Assembly: GCA_020636225.1 (NCBI GenBank)
Contig: JACJYI010000006.1
Location: 144,501 to 208,500, forward strand
Reading direction: 5' to 3'
From: Lewinellaceae bacterium
Lineage (GTDB): Bacteria; Bacteroidota; Bacteroidia; Chitinophagales; Saprospiraceae
Length of the DNA: 64,000 bases
Below, in pieces: positions 42,546 through 53,192 of the stretch. Made by a program: the position numbers and the translations under genes. Every line of letters starts with the position of its first letter. The stretch's first letter is position 1. Under the pieces are notes generated by a model. It saw only the letters and a program-made list of their open reading frames with translations, was not told the origin of the DNA and made no database searches.

Positions 42546-43085
42546 ATGATCATCACAGCCATCGCAGCTCTCACCCCCAAGCGGGTGATCGGAAAGCACA
42601 ATCAACTTCCCTGGCACCTGCCAGCTGATCTGAAATTCTTCAAGAAGACCACGACCGGCCATCATGTGATCATGGGACGAAAGACCTGGCAAACCTTGCC
42701 CAGCGGTCCATTACCCAATCGGGTCAACGTAGTGATCAGCCGGTCTTCCCTGGATGTACCGGAGGGAGTTCAGGTATTCACCGGGCTTGAGCAAGCCCTC
42801 GAATGGGTGTTCCGGCAGGAGGAAACAGAGGCGTTTATCATCGGAGGGGCCCAGATCTATCAGGCAACGCTGAACATGACCGACCGGATGCTCCTGACGG
42901 AGGTGGATGTGGATGTCGATGGTGATGCCTATTTTCCTGAATGGCGGGACATCGACTGGGAGGAAGTGAGCCGTGAAGCCCATGGAGCCGATGACAAAAA
43001 CCCGCATGCATACAGTTTTGTCGAGTACACCCGCAAGCGCAAGCGCAAGGATGGAGGAAGACCCTGGCGGCCGTTTGATTATTGA
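42546..43085 (+). CDS. folA: Dihydrofolate reductase
   Basis: 179 aa, NADPH-dependent reduction of dihydrofolate. The start IITAIAALTPKRVIGKHNQLPWHLPADLKFFKK shows the conserved W and D substrate residues; VIMGRKTWQTLP binds NADPH and IIGGAQIYQ the diphosphate. A basic C-terminal tail follows. Its 3' end overlaps the convergent flavin-reductase-like gene by 7 bp. Confidence 0.97.
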   Translation: MIITAIAALTPKRVIGKHNQLPWHLPADLKFFKKTTTGHHVIMGRKTWQTLPSGPLPNRVNVVISRSSLDVPEGVQVFTGLEQALEWVFRQEETEAFIIGGAQIYQATLNMTDRMLLTEVDVDVDGDAYFPEWRDIDWEEVSREAHGADDKNPHAYSFVEYTRKRKRKDGGRPWRPFDY

Positions 43086-43978
43086 TGATGCATACGATCT
43101 GCCAGGAGCAGCAGACCGGCAGCCCGGTCTACTGAACCGGCGATGATCGCATTGGCAGCCATCTGGTGCAGCGCATGATAGCCATCTTCCTGGTCTAGAA
43201 AGTCAGCGATATCCGGCTCACTCAGTAACAGCTCGAGGGCATTGGCCGATGGCAAGGCAGTCAATGCGGCTATTTCAGCCAGTTGATTGCCGGTCAGGAC
43301 CGGGCTTTTCAGGATGCTTTCTGGCAATTGGTCAAACCCGATGGCGATGTCGGTCACCGGTTGAAAAACGGTGTGGATGGCCTCCCCACTGGCCCGAACG
43401 TAGTAGGCACGCCCCATGCGGCCGACCAGATCCATCTTGTGTGGATCGATCCGATCCCGATCATCGATCACAGCTTCATGAATATGGATCCGGACAACAT
43501 CACAGATGATCAGATGTCCTGCCCCTCCCTGGTCGCCCAGGGTGATGATATCCTTGACCTTGCACTCCATCTGAGAAGGGGATTCAGCGACCCGGAAGGG
43601 TTTGACCAGATCGGAAGCAAGGGGAGTAAAACCGGCCTTGTCAAATTCGTTGATCTCTGCCGGATACTCAATACTGGCCAGGGCCATCTGACGCATCATG
43701 GCGAAGTTGACGGCATTGATGACCACCTCCCCGGTTTCACGGATGTTGAGCAGGGTGTCCTTGGTCTGATTGTCCTTGACCTTGCGGTTGGAACTGAACA
43801 CCAGTACCGGAGGGTTGGAGCTGAATGCGTTGAAAAATGAATACGGAGCCAGATTAGGGATTCCCTGGCTGTCGACGGTGGAGGCAAAGGCAATGGGTCT
43901 GGGGGCCACGGCACCCAGGATGTATTGGTGGAGATCCTTGACAGCCATGGCTGTCGGGTCGATCAGGCGAGTCTTCAT
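43079..43978 (-). CDS. Flavin reductase-domain protein
   Basis: 299 aa. Residues 15-205 form an FMN-binding split-barrel of the flavin-reductase-like family (LGAVAPRPIAFASTVDSQGIPNLAPYSFFNAFSSNPPVLVF is the FMN-binding section). The last 80 residues are an added helical region (AEIAALTALPSANALELLLSEP). The physiological substrate is unknown; relatives are annotated as flavin reductase or nitroreductase-like. A degenerate -7 box (CACCTTTG) lies about 25 nt before the ATG. Confidence 0.88.
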   Translation of the reverse strand: MKTRLIDPTAMAVKDLHQYILGAVAPRPIAFASTVDSQGIPNLAPYSFFNAFSSNPPVLVFSSNRKVKDNQTKDTLLNIRETGEVVINAVNFAMMRQMALASIEYPAEINEFDKAGFTPLASDLVKPFRVAESPSQMECKVKDIITLGDQGGAGHLIICDVVRIHIHEAVIDDRDRIDPHKMDLVGRMGRAYYVRASGEAIHTVFQPVTDIAIGFDQLPESILKSPVLTGNQLAEIAALTALPSANALELLLSEPDIADFLDQEDGYHALHQMAANAIIAGSVDRAAGLLLLADRMHHQ

Positions 43979-44115
43979 TGGTCATGTATTAGGGAGCAAA
44001 GGTGGGGCATTTCAGCCAATTGAGGCCATCCAATTGTCTGGCAGACGTCATAATGCCGGCCCGTCCATTGACGATCGTACTTGATCCCGCAAGAGTCTTC
44101 AACGACCAATTGATC

Positions 44116-44147
44116 CTTGACCCTGAAGCATTTGAGATGTAGGTTTG
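44116..44147 (+). promoter_or_regulatory. Promoter of the D-2-hydroxyacid dehydrogenase gene
   Basis: -33 CTTG at 44116-44119, -7 TAGGTTTG at 44140-44147, 20-nt spacer; ATG 15 nt further. Confidence 0.65.
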
Positions 44148-44162
44148 TCCGTACATTGGGGC

Positions 44163-45134
44163 ATGCAGAAGAAGCGTGTTTTGATCACTGATCACGCCCA
44201 TCCCCATCTGGCACAAGGACTGATCAGGTTTGGCTACGAGGTGGTCGAGCAACCAGCGATCTCGATGGATGAGGTCAGACAGGTAATCGGCCAGTACCAG
44301 GGGGTGGTGATCAACAGCAAGATCCGGATGGATCAGGCCATGATTGACTCAGCAGTACGTCTCGAGTTCATCGCTCGTCTGGGTTCTGGTCTGGAGATTA
44401 TTGATCGCGCGGCGGCCAGGAAGAAGCACATTGCCGTATTCAGTGCTCCCGAGGGCAACTGCAATGCGGTGGCTGAACATGCTTTGGGTATGCTGCTCTG
44501 TCTGGCAAACCACCTTCTGCGGGCTGATCGTCAGGTTCGGCATTTCTCATGGCACCGGGAAATGAACCGGGGCTGGGAGATCGCCGGCAGAACGGTGGGC
44601 ATCGTCGGGATGGGGCACACCGGATGCGCCTTTGCCAGGAAACTGGAGGGAATGGGTGTCCGGGTGGTTGGTCACGACCTCTATAACAGGGACTGGGTCA
44701 ACAGGCTGCCCTGGGTCCGTGAGGTAGATGCGACAACTATCCGGCGGGAAGCCGATATTCTGTCCTTGCACCTGCCGCTCAGCGAAGAGACCAGGCATTA
44801 TGTGGACAAGGCCTATCTGTCCGGGTGTAGACAAGGAGTCGTGTTGATCAACACGTCGCGAGGACAGTGCATTCATACTGCTGACCTTGTCGAAGCGCTG
44901 GAGTCCGGCATGGTCAGGGGAGCCTGTCTGGATGTCTTTGAACTGGAGAAGCCCGATCGCCAGCTGGAAGAAGCGGAGGAGGTATATCGCCACCTTCACC
45001 AGATGGAGCAGGTCGTCCTGTCACCCCATGTTGCCGGATGGACGGTTGAGTCCTTGCAGCGGATTGCGGACGTTCTGGTAGAAAAAATCGGTGACTGGAT
45101 CCAAAAAGGGAATGATTCCGAAAAATCTTTATGA
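44163..45134 (+). CDS. D-isomer-specific 2-hydroxyacid dehydrogenase
   Basis: 323-aa NAD-dependent dehydrogenase related to phosphoglycerate dehydrogenase and hydroxypyruvate reductase. The dinucleotide loop GIVGMGHTG (G149, G151, G154) and catalytic R233 (NTSRGQCI), E262 (DVFELEKP region) and H289 (SPHVAGWT) are in place. No ACT domain, so it is not a canonical serA. The substrate is not assignable. ATG 44163 is 15 nt after a good -7 box; an upstream TTG lies inside the box. Confidence 0.9.
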   Translation: MQKKRVLITDHAHPHLAQGLIRFGYEVVEQPAISMDEVRQVIGQYQGVVINSKIRMDQAMIDSAVRLEFIARLGSGLEIIDRAAARKKHIAVFSAPEGNCNAVAEHALGMLLCLANHLLRADRQVRHFSWHREMNRGWEIAGRTVGIVGMGHTGCAFARKLEGMGVRVVGHDLYNRDWVNRLPWVREVDATTIRREADILSLHLPLSEETRHYVDKAYLSGCRQGVVLINTSRGQCIHTADLVEALESGMVRGACLDVFELEKPDRQLEEAEEVYRHLHQMEQVVLSPHVAGWTVESLQRIADVLVEKIGDWIQKGNDSEKSL

Positions 45135-45324
45135 AGGTTTTAACAGTTTTGTTCGGGCTTTAATCTCTAGATAATACATATGGTCAGCTGCGCAGATACA
45201 AGGATTTTCCACCTGTTGAAGATTGTCTGGCAGATGACAAACATGAAGAATGATTTCGCTGATGGCGTTAAATTTTTTAACATTGCACGCTGTCTCTAAA
45301 CCTAACTACAAATTTGGGTGAACC

Positions 45325-48300
45325 ATGAGGAGAATCTTTACCTCTTTCTGTCTGATGTTCTGTGCACTGGGATTGACCATTGCACAAACGGGCCAAAGCT
45401 CATTGGCCGGTAAGGTCCTGGATGATACGGGAGAACCCGCCATCTCGGCCAGTATCGCTCTTTACAAGGGCGGAGCGCTTGTCACCGGTGTCCTGACCGA
45501 CTTCGATGGGAACTATAGTTTTTCCAACATCGATCCGGGTACCTATGATGTGGAGGCCTCCTATGTGGGGTTGAGCACGCAACGGGTGAATGGCGTGGTC
45601 GTCTTTGCCGGTAAAGCCAACAAACTCGATTTCGAACTCACCGCCGGTGTCAACCTGGATGAGGTCATTGTCACCGATTACCGGGTGCCCTTGATCGAAC
45701 AGGACAACACCACACGTGGTGGGATCAAGACAGGTGAGGAGATCCGCAACCTGCCGACCAAGAATATCATCGCTCTGGCTGCCACCACAGCGGGTCTGTC
45801 CACCCAGGATGAAGGCCGTGCTGTGAACATCCGGGGTAGCCGTTCCGGTGCGACGAACTACTATATTGATGGAATCCGGGTCACCGGTAGCCTGCCTCCT
45901 GAAACGGAGATCGACCAGCTTCAGGTGATCACCGGTGGATTCTCTGCTGAGATCGGTGACGTGACCGGGGGTGGCGTATCCATTACCACCAAGGGAGCCA
46001 GCAAGAAGTATAGCGGACAGGTGGAGTTGGAGACGTCCCAGTATCTCGATCCCTACGGCTATAACATGGTAAACGCATTCCTTTCCGGTCCGATCTGGAA
46101 ACGCTCCAATGGTGAGCCGATCCTCGGTTTCCGTCTATCCGGTCGTTACCGGACCCGGGAAGACGATGGCCCTACCGCTACCGGTGTCTATGTCATCAAG
46201 GATGAAAAGCTCAAGGAGATCGAAGCCAATCCGCTGGAATACATTGGGAACAACAATGTCCTGGTGCCAACGGCAGAGCAGTTGACCGATGCAGATGTCG
46301 AGCTGCGCAAGACCCGGCCGAACGAGCGTCGGAACGAACTGGATGTCACCTCCAAGCTGGATTTCCGGTTTACACAGAATCTTGATCTGGCGATTACCGG
46401 TACGCTGAATCAGACAGAGAATCAGTTTACCCCACGATTTAATAACCATTCCAACAATGCGAACTTTGGAGGTACTGATTGGTCATTACTGAATACACAA
46501 TACAATCCAACCAACTACGACAATACCTACCGGGTGATCTCACGGCTGCGTCACCGATTGGGCCGGAATACCAATGCCAGTGGAGAAGCCAGTTCATCAG
46601 TGATCCAGAATGCTTCATATTACCTGCAGTTTGCCTACGAATTCAACAATACACTGGAATACGATCCTCGCCATGAGGACCGCCTGTGGGATTACGGACA
46701 CCTTGGTCGATTCAACTACGACTATACTCCGGCCGAAGGAATTGAAGTGGTCGATGGATTGGTAACACCGGTGCACACCGGTTATACCCGCAACTTCCGT
46801 GGTTTTGATGCATCGAACAGTACCAACCCCGGTCTGTCCCTGTACAATGCCCTGATCCCCTCGGATACGGATGATGACGGTGCCTATCTGGCCCGTAACG
46901 GGTTCATTCCCACCAACCTGACCTCGGTCTATGGATTCTACAATAATATCCACACCGTGTACAACCGGTATGCCAAGTCAGAGGACCGGACAGCGACATT
47001 TACGGGAGGAATCACCTTCGATCTGCTTCCCGGCGGGTCAGCCAAAGGCCGGCACACCCTGACCATCGGTGCCATGTACGAGCAGCGGGATAACCGCTTC
47101 TATGCAGCCAGCCCGACCCGACTGTGGCAGTTGGCCGGCTTGCTGGCCAACGAGAACATCGTCGGTCTGGATACGACAGGTGCGGCCATTGATTCGTTTG
47201 AATCCCAGTTCTTTCCTGGTGTAATGGTCCCGCAATATGCCCTGCGTTCATCGGATGTTGAAGGTCAGTTCTGGCGTGCCGTGCGCCAGCGCATGGGCAT
47301 CGCCGAGAATGAATATGTGGATGTGGATGAGATCGATCCATCCATGATGTCACTGGATCTGTTCTCTGCCCGGGAATTGAATGACCAGGGTCTCCTGGGT
47401 TATTATGGATATGACTACCTGGGGAACCGCCTTTCCGGGAACGTCCAGTTCGAAGATTTCTGGGCAGTCAATCCCGAGACGGGCCAGCGGGAGTATCAGG
47501 TAGCTCCCTGGCGCCCCACCTATCTGGGGATGTGGGTCCAGGACAAGTTCCAGTACAAGGATATCATCTTCCGTCTGGGCTTGCGTGCTGACCGGTATGA
47601 TGCCAACACATCCGTCCTGAAGGACCAGTATGCTCTCTATGATATCATGACGGCTGACAACTTTTACAGCAGTGTCTTGCAGGAGTCCAAACCGGCCAAC
47701 ATCGGCGATGACTACAAGGTTTACGTCGAGCAGGAGGGTTCTACCGAGATCAAGGCATTCCGGGTGGGTGACCAATGGTACTACCCGAATGGTGCTCCGG
47801 CTCCGGACGGTCGCTCCATCTATGGAACCTCGACATCGACGCCATACTATGCCGAGCAGAACAGCAATATCCGGGATATCCGGTCACCGAACTATGATCC
47901 AAGTACCTCTTTCGAGGATTACAAGCCGGAGTTGTTCTGGGTACCACGTCTGGCGTTCTCCTTCCCCATCTCTGATGAGGCCAACTTCTTTGCCAACTAC
48001 GATGTGCTGGTCAGTCGCCCGACTTCCAATACTATTGTCACACCTCTCAACTACTTCTACTTCGAAGATCAGGGGCGGACACCGGCCAACAACCCGAACC
48101 TCCAGCCTGAGCGGACGATCGTTTATGAAGTCGGATTCCAGCAGAAGCTGACCAACTCTTCCGCTCTCCGCCTGTCAGCTTACTATCGCGAGCTGCGTGA
48201 CCTGATCCAGCGCCGTACAGTGCTGTATGTACCAGCCCCGGTCAGTAACTACGATACCTATGGCAACATCGACTTCGGTACGGTGAAGGCCTTTACCATC

Positions 48301-48993
48301 GAGTACGATCTGCGGCGGACCAACAACGTCCAGCTGAATGCCAACTATACCCTTCAGTTTGCCGACGGAACCGGTTCGGATGCCAACTCCCAGAATGGTC
48401 TGACCAATCGTGGATTGAACATCCGTACACTTTTCCCATTCAGCTATGATGAGCGTCATACCTTCAACATGGTCCTTGACTATCGGTATGGCCGCGGAAA
48501 GAAATACAATGGACCGCGGATCATGGGAGTGGATATCTTCCAGGATGCCGGCTTGAATATCCAGACGAGTGCCGTATCCGGTCGTCCGTACACCAAGAAT
48601 CTGGTGCCTACCACCTTCGGTGGATCCGGGAACTCCGGAACGATCAACGGGAACCGCTTGCCCTGGAGATTCAATATGGACCTCCGTCTGGACAAGCGTT
48701 TCGACCTGAGCAACAAGGGTGTGGAAAATGCCCGTCCATTGTGGTTGAATGCCTATTTGCGCGTACAGAACGTATTGAACATCCAGAACGTACTGGGTGT
48801 GTACAGCGCCAGCGGATCACCTGATGATGATGGCTTCCTGGCGTCAACGTTCGGAGAAGGAGCCGTCCAGACATTGAATGATGTCGGTCGTGATCCCAAC
48901 TTCTACCTGGATGTATACAGCTGGGCTGTACTCAATCCGGGTTTCTTTAACCTACCCCGTAGAATTTTCCTCGGTGCCATATTCGAATTTTAA
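45325..48993 (+). CDS. TonB-dependent receptor-like protein of the secretion triad
   Basis: 1222-aa outer-membrane protein. Signal peptide (MFCALGLTIAQ), carboxypeptidase-regulatory domain (about 24-108, LAGKVLDDTGEPAISASI...), plug (about 112-240) with NIRGSRSGATNYYIDGIRV and ITGGFSAEIGDVTGGGVSI, and a very long barrel with many large loops ending IFEF. It lacks a SusD partner. It is first in a three-gene run with the 1359-aa secreted protein and the PorV-family protein; its stop (48991-48993) is 29 bp before the next gene's chosen start. This co-occurrence suggests receptor-like scaffolding rather than nutrient uptake, but that is inference. Confidence 0.9.
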   Translation: MRRIFTSFCLMFCALGLTIAQTGQSSLAGKVLDDTGEPAISASIALYKGGALVTGVLTDFDGNYSFSNIDPGTYDVEASYVGLSTQRVNGVVVFAGKANKLDFELTAGVNLDEVIVTDYRVPLIEQDNTTRGGIKTGEEIRNLPTKNIIALAATTAGLSTQDEGRAVNIRGSRSGATNYYIDGIRVTGSLPPETEIDQLQVITGGFSAEIGDVTGGGVSITTKGASKKYSGQVELETSQYLDPYGYNMVNAFLSGPIWKRSNGEPILGFRLSGRYRTREDDGPTATGVYVIKDEKLKEIEANPLEYIGNNNVLVPTAEQLTDADVELRKTRPNERRNELDVTSKLDFRFTQNLDLAITGTLNQTENQFTPRFNNHSNNANFGGTDWSLLNTQYNPTNYDNTYRVISRLRHRLGRNTNASGEASSSVIQNASYYLQFAYEFNNTLEYDPRHEDRLWDYGHLGRFNYDYTPAEGIEVVDGLVTPVHTGYTRNFRGFDASNSTNPGLSLYNALIPSDTDDDGAYLARNGFIPTNLTSVYGFYNNIHTVYNRYAKSEDRTATFTGGITFDLLPGGSAKGRHTLTIGAMYEQRDNRFYAASPTRLWQLAGLLANENIVGLDTTGAAIDSFESQFFPGVMVPQYALRSSDVEGQFWRAVRQRMGIAENEYVDVDEIDPSMMSLDLFSARELNDQGLLGYYGYDYLGNRLSGNVQFEDFWAVNPETGQREYQVAPWRPTYLGMWVQDKFQYKDIIFRLGLRADRYDANTSVLKDQYALYDIMTADNFYSSVLQESKPANIGDDYKVYVEQEGSTEIKAFRVGDQWYYPNGAPAPDGRSIYGTSTSTPYYAEQNSNIRDIRSPNYDPSTSFEDYKPELFWVPRLAFSFPISDEANFFANYDVLVSRPTSNTIVTPLNYFYFEDQGRTPANNPNLQPERTIVYEVGFQQKLTNSSALRLSAYYRELRDLIQRRTVLYVPAPVSNYDTYGNIDFGTVKAFTIEYDLRRTNNVQLNANYTLQFADGTGSDANSQNGLTNRGLNIRTLFPFSYDERHTFNMVLDYRYGRGKKYNGPRIMGVDIFQDAGLNIQTSAVSGRPYTKNLVPTTFGGSGNSGTINGNRLPWRFNMDLRLDKRFDLSNKGVENARPLWLNAYLRVQNVLNIQNVLGVYSASGSPDDDGFLASTFGEGAVQTLNDVGRDPNFYLDVYSWAVLNPGFFNLPRRIFLGAIFEF

Positions 48994-49022
48994 TGGTTGA
49001 ATGTTTAAAAAAACCGCGTAGA

Positions 49023-52000
49023 ATGAAAAATCTGAAACGCAGTGTCTTGGGATTCTTGCTGGCGACTCTCCTGGTGCCGGTATTTGCCCACATCAATCCC
49101 AACCAAGGCAAAATTGGAGGTACTTCCTACAAGGCCACCCTCCGCGATGACTGCGCCCAGTCCAGATCCTCCACGGATATGGATATCAACAACGTGCGTG
49201 CACGATTGCTGGGTGGTGGTGATGTCTGGTGGGACCTGTCCAACGGACGCTATATTGTCCCCAAGGTCGATCCGGCTTCCGGTCAGGTCGAGGTGAGTGC
49301 CATTTTTGCCGGCTCGGTCTGGCTGGGTGGATTTGCACCGGGTGAAAACCTGAAGGTAGCTGCTCAAACCTATCGCCAGAGCGGTAACGACTACTGGCCT
49401 GGTCCACTGGATGAATCGACCGGGGGAACGACCAATGATACGATCTGTCTGAACTGGGACCGCCACTTCGAAGTGATCGGCGACGAGATCGATGAAGCTC
49501 GTCGATTCTATACCCTGAACCGCGATCCGGCAACGGGCCGTATCGATCCGGCTGACCGGGATAAATTACCCGATAATGTCCTTTACTGGCCAGCGTTGGG
49601 CAACCCTTGGTTTGAAGAGAAGTTCGACTTCTCCCTTCCGGACAACCAGTTCGGTGCTTTGGCCGACTTCTGGGACCAGGATAAGGATGGTATTTATGAC
49701 CCGCTGGCTGGTGACTATCCTCGGATCGGGATCCGGAAGTGTGAGGATGACCCTCGTTATCCGGACCAGATGATCTTCTGGATCTATAACGATGCGGGTG
49801 GCCCACACACGCAGACGAATAGTCCCGAGCAATTGCGTATGGAAGTCCAGGTACAGGCCTTTGCCTATGCCACCAACGATGAGGTCAATGACATGACCTT
49901 CCAGCGTTACCGGTTGATCAACCGGGGTACGCAGCCTTTGGACAGTACATATTTTGCCATGTGGACCGACCCTGACCTGGGTTGCTCGGTAGACGACTAT
50001 ATCGGTTGTGATACCGCCGCCGCCTTGATGTATGTTTACAACGAGGATGCGCTGGATGGTTTCCCAAACTGTAATTGCTCAGGCGGTGTTCCCACCTACT
50101 GTGACAAAGTGCCCATCCTGGGTATCGACTATTTCAGGGGCCCATTGGACCTGAATGATATCATCGGCTATGATACCATCTTCTTTGAAGGAGAACCGAT
50201 CCCGCAACCCATCTATCGGGAGTTGGGCATGTCCTCCTTTACCTACTACAACCGTGGTGGTGGTGGTGATGCCGGTAACTGGCCTGAGCCAATGACCGAT
50301 CCGGACAACTTCCGGGAATACTATCGGTTTATGTCCGGCTCCTGGAAGGATGGTACTCGCTTCACCAAAGGTGGGAGCGGATACAATGTCTTGAGCAATG
50401 ATATTACCAACTATGTCTTCCCCGAGGCACCGAATGATGCTGCCGGCTGGAGCATGTGTACCGCGGATCTGGACTTTGGCGACCGCCGGACCATCCAGGC
50501 TTCCGGACCATTCGAATTGAAGCCAGGGGCCATCAATGAGTTGATCATCGGGGTGGTCTTTGTTCCTGACGAAGATTATCCATGTCCAAGTCTGGACCGT
50601 CTGTTATTTGCAGACGGTATTGCCCAGGCCCTGTTCGACAACTGCTTCGCCATTACCGATGGTCCGGATGCGCCGAACATGGACTGGATCGAACTGGATG
50701 AGCAGATCATTGCCGTGTTGAGCAACGAGCCTGACACCCTGATCACCAACAACGCCTTCGAAGCCTATCAGGATCTTGACCTTCGTGCTCCGACCAACCT
50801 GCCGGAGGAAGAACGTCTGTACAAGTTCGAGGGATACAAGATCTATCAACTGGTCAATGCAAACGTTTCCTTGTCTGAGTTGGATGATCCTGAGAAGGCC
50901 AAACTGGCCTATCAGGTGGACATTCAGAATGGTGTCGGCCGTATTTACAACTGGGCCTCGACCAAGTTTGCCGGTATTGATGATGCTGTTTGGTTGCCAA
51001 CCCTGGAGGTGAATGGTGAAGACAAGGGGATTCGTCACACCTTCCGGATGACTGAGGACCTGTTTGCCCAGACTTCGGATAACGGGTTGATCAATCACCG
51101 GGATTACTACTACACGGTAGTGGCCTATTCCTACAACAATTTTGCAGATTTCGACTTCTCTGTTGAACCTCCTGTAGGTCAGCGGACAGCGTATCTGGAA
51201 GGACGAAACAATGTCCGGGTCTATAAGGTAACCCCGCGTCCGATCACGGATGTGGTCTTCAACTCCGGTTATGGAGATGGATTTGCGGTAACCCGACTGG
51301 ATGGTCAGGGTGCCGGAGGGAATTTCCTCGACCTGGAGGACGACATGTACGAGTTGATCCTCAGTGGGTCGTTTGATGGTCGCCTTCGGTATGAAGGAGG
51401 CATGGCTCCGATCAATGTCAAGGTCTTCAACCCGTTTGCTGTTCGCGATGGCCGTTACCGGCTGTTGATGAATGATCCGGCAGTTGATCCCAAGGGCGTC
51501 CTATCTGGGTCAGCCTCCTGGATCCTGGAATACATGGATGATGCCGGAAATACCGTGATTTCCACACCCGATATCGGTCTGTCCAAAGTGAATGAGCAGG
51601 TCTTCCGGGAATATGGGATTTCCATTACCCTGGGACAGACACCTTTCGCCGGAGCCCGAATCGATGCCCGCAATGGGTTGATCGGAGGCCAGCTCGAGTA
51701 TGCAACGCCCAGTGATCAAAACTGGTATGGTGCACTGATCGATGGAACCTTTGTCAACTTCATTCCGACGGATGACGTTGAGCAGGATTACTTCTTCGAG
51801 CAGGACCCGGACCAGGCATTCAGCTCTGTGGCTGGCGGAACATGGTATCCTTATGTCCTTTGCGCCTATCAGGTTGATCCGGATGAAACCATTCCGCTGA
51901 TCACCCCAGCCTGGGTCAGCAATTCCAACTCACAGGTCACCCAGAACAAGCGAAATGCTCTGGATTCCCTGAACAACGTGGATATTGTCTTTACCCCGGA

Positions 52001-53102
52001 TCGCTCCAAGTGGAGTCGCTGTATCGTCGTGGAGACGGCCAGTGATGTGTACAAGAACTACTCTGATCCGAATATTCCTGACCTTCCGATCGAGGGCAAT
52101 GCTTCACACATGAAGTTGAGGGCCCACAATGCCCTGGAACTGATGCCGGATGCCAATGGCGACCCGGTCTATGATCCGGATACGATCGGTCTGGGATGGT
52201 TCCCAGGTTATGCCATTGACGTAGAGACCGGTCAACGCCTTAATATCTTCTATGGAGAGAACTCTGTGTTCTATCCGGAAGTGATCAATGACTTGTTCCC
52301 CGGGGCCAACTTTACCATCGGCGCGAATGGTCGTGATATGATCTGGAATCCATCTGATGAGGATATCCTCCAGGGAGATATTACCATTCCACTCACGAAT
52401 ATCTACGGTGGACAACATACCATCTATGTAACTCGTGATCCGTATGACGGCTGTATCAATTATTGGGACAGACTTCAGAAGCCCGGGATTACCGGACTTC
52501 CGATCACAACATTACGTCAGGTGACCTGGACATCGATTCCTATCCTCACCCCGGAATCCTTCCTGACCTCCTGGGCGGAAGGGTTGATCCCCAATCAGCT
52601 GGTGACCAAGCTCCGGGTAGATCGTTCGTTTGCCATTGCCAAGGGTACGGAAGAGAACAACCGGTTACCCGCTTACGAGTGGACCATCGAAGGGAATGAA
52701 GCCTATCCGGTCCAGCCTCCAGGTTATCCGGAGTTGCTGGCTGCGATCGATGTCGTGCCGAACCCATACTATGGCTTGTCATATTATGAAGCGAATGAGT
52801 TTGCCACCACAGTGAAGATCACCAACCTGCCCGCAGTGGCAACAGTATCGATCTATACACTGGATGGTAAGTTCATCCGTCGGTTCAACCGGAATGAAAT
52901 GGGGATTTCTCAGTTGGATAGGACCAATGCGGCTGTTGGGACGACTCAGATCATTCCCAATTTGGAGTGGGATTTAAAGAATGATAAGGGAATTCCTGTT
53001 GCCAGCGGGATCTACCTGATTCATATTGAAGTGCCAGGTGTTGGCGTACGAACCTTAAAGTGGTTTGGAGTCCAGCGTCAATTTGACCCTTCAAAACTGT
53101 AA
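49023..53102 (+). CDS. Large secreted surface protein with FlgD/T9SS-like C-terminus
   Basis: 1359 aa. The ATG at 49023 opens a signal peptide (KRSVLGFLLATLLVPVFA); an upstream in-frame ATG at 48993 overlaps the previous stop and is less likely. The body is a single long beta-rich protein with a D-rich DQDKDGIYDP loop near 217-228 (calcium-binding-like) and many aromatic-rich modules; no known enzyme domain. The C-terminus starts VVPNPYYGLSYYEAN, contains SIYTLDGKFIRRF and DKGIPVASGIYLIHIE, which is the FlgD-like/type A sorting-domain pattern, then a non-typical tail QRQFDPSKL. So it is probable T9SS cargo with an odd ending. Gene sits between the TonB-like receptor and the PorV-family gene. 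Confidence 0.85.
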   Translation: MKNLKRSVLGFLLATLLVPVFAHINPNQGKIGGTSYKATLRDDCAQSRSSTDMDINNVRARLLGGGDVWWDLSNGRYIVPKVDPASGQVEVSAIFAGSVWLGGFAPGENLKVAAQTYRQSGNDYWPGPLDESTGGTTNDTICLNWDRHFEVIGDEIDEARRFYTLNRDPATGRIDPADRDKLPDNVLYWPALGNPWFEEKFDFSLPDNQFGALADFWDQDKDGIYDPLAGDYPRIGIRKCEDDPRYPDQMIFWIYNDAGGPHTQTNSPEQLRMEVQVQAFAYATNDEVNDMTFQRYRLINRGTQPLDSTYFAMWTDPDLGCSVDDYIGCDTAAALMYVYNEDALDGFPNCNCSGGVPTYCDKVPILGIDYFRGPLDLNDIIGYDTIFFEGEPIPQPIYRELGMSSFTYYNRGGGGDAGNWPEPMTDPDNFREYYRFMSGSWKDGTRFTKGGSGYNVLSNDITNYVFPEAPNDAAGWSMCTADLDFGDRRTIQASGPFELKPGAINELIIGVVFVPDEDYPCPSLDRLLFADGIAQALFDNCFAITDGPDAPNMDWIELDEQIIAVLSNEPDTLITNNAFEAYQDLDLRAPTNLPEEERLYKFEGYKIYQLVNANVSLSELDDPEKAKLAYQVDIQNGVGRIYNWASTKFAGIDDAVWLPTLEVNGEDKGIRHTFRMTEDLFAQTSDNGLINHRDYYYTVVAYSYNNFADFDFSVEPPVGQRTAYLEGRNNVRVYKVTPRPITDVVFNSGYGDGFAVTRLDGQGAGGNFLDLEDDMYELILSGSFDGRLRYEGGMAPINVKVFNPFAVRDGRYRLLMNDPAVDPKGVLSGSASWILEYMDDAGNTVISTPDIGLSKVNEQVFREYGISITLGQTPFAGARIDARNGLIGGQLEYATPSDQNWYGALIDGTFVNFIPTDDVEQDYFFEQDPDQAFSSVAGGTWYPYVLCAYQVDPDETIPLITPAWVSNSNSQVTQNKRNALDSLNNVDIVFTPDRSKWSRCIVVETASDVYKNYSDPNIPDLPIEGNASHMKLRAHNALELMPDANGDPVYDPDTIGLGWFPGYAIDVETGQRLNIFYGENSVFYPEVINDLFPGANFTIGANGRDMIWNPSDEDILQGDITIPLTNIYGGQHTIYVTRDPYDGCINYWDRLQKPGITGLPITTLRQVTWTSIPILTPESFLTSWAEGLIPNQLVTKLRVDRSFAIAKGTEENNRLPAYEWTIEGNEAYPVQPPGYPELLAAIDVVPNPYYGLSYYEANEFATTVKITNLPAVATVSIYTLDGKFIRRFNRNEMGISQLDRTNAAVGTTQIIPNLEWDLKNDKGIPVASGIYLIHIEVPGVGVRTLKWFGVQRQFDPSKL

Positions 53103-53192
53103 TTGGATTACCGGGAGGGTTCTGGCCAGATTCAGATCCCTCCCGGTTCTCAACATTGTACCAATCAAAGCAAAACCAGAAAACGGGTTTCT

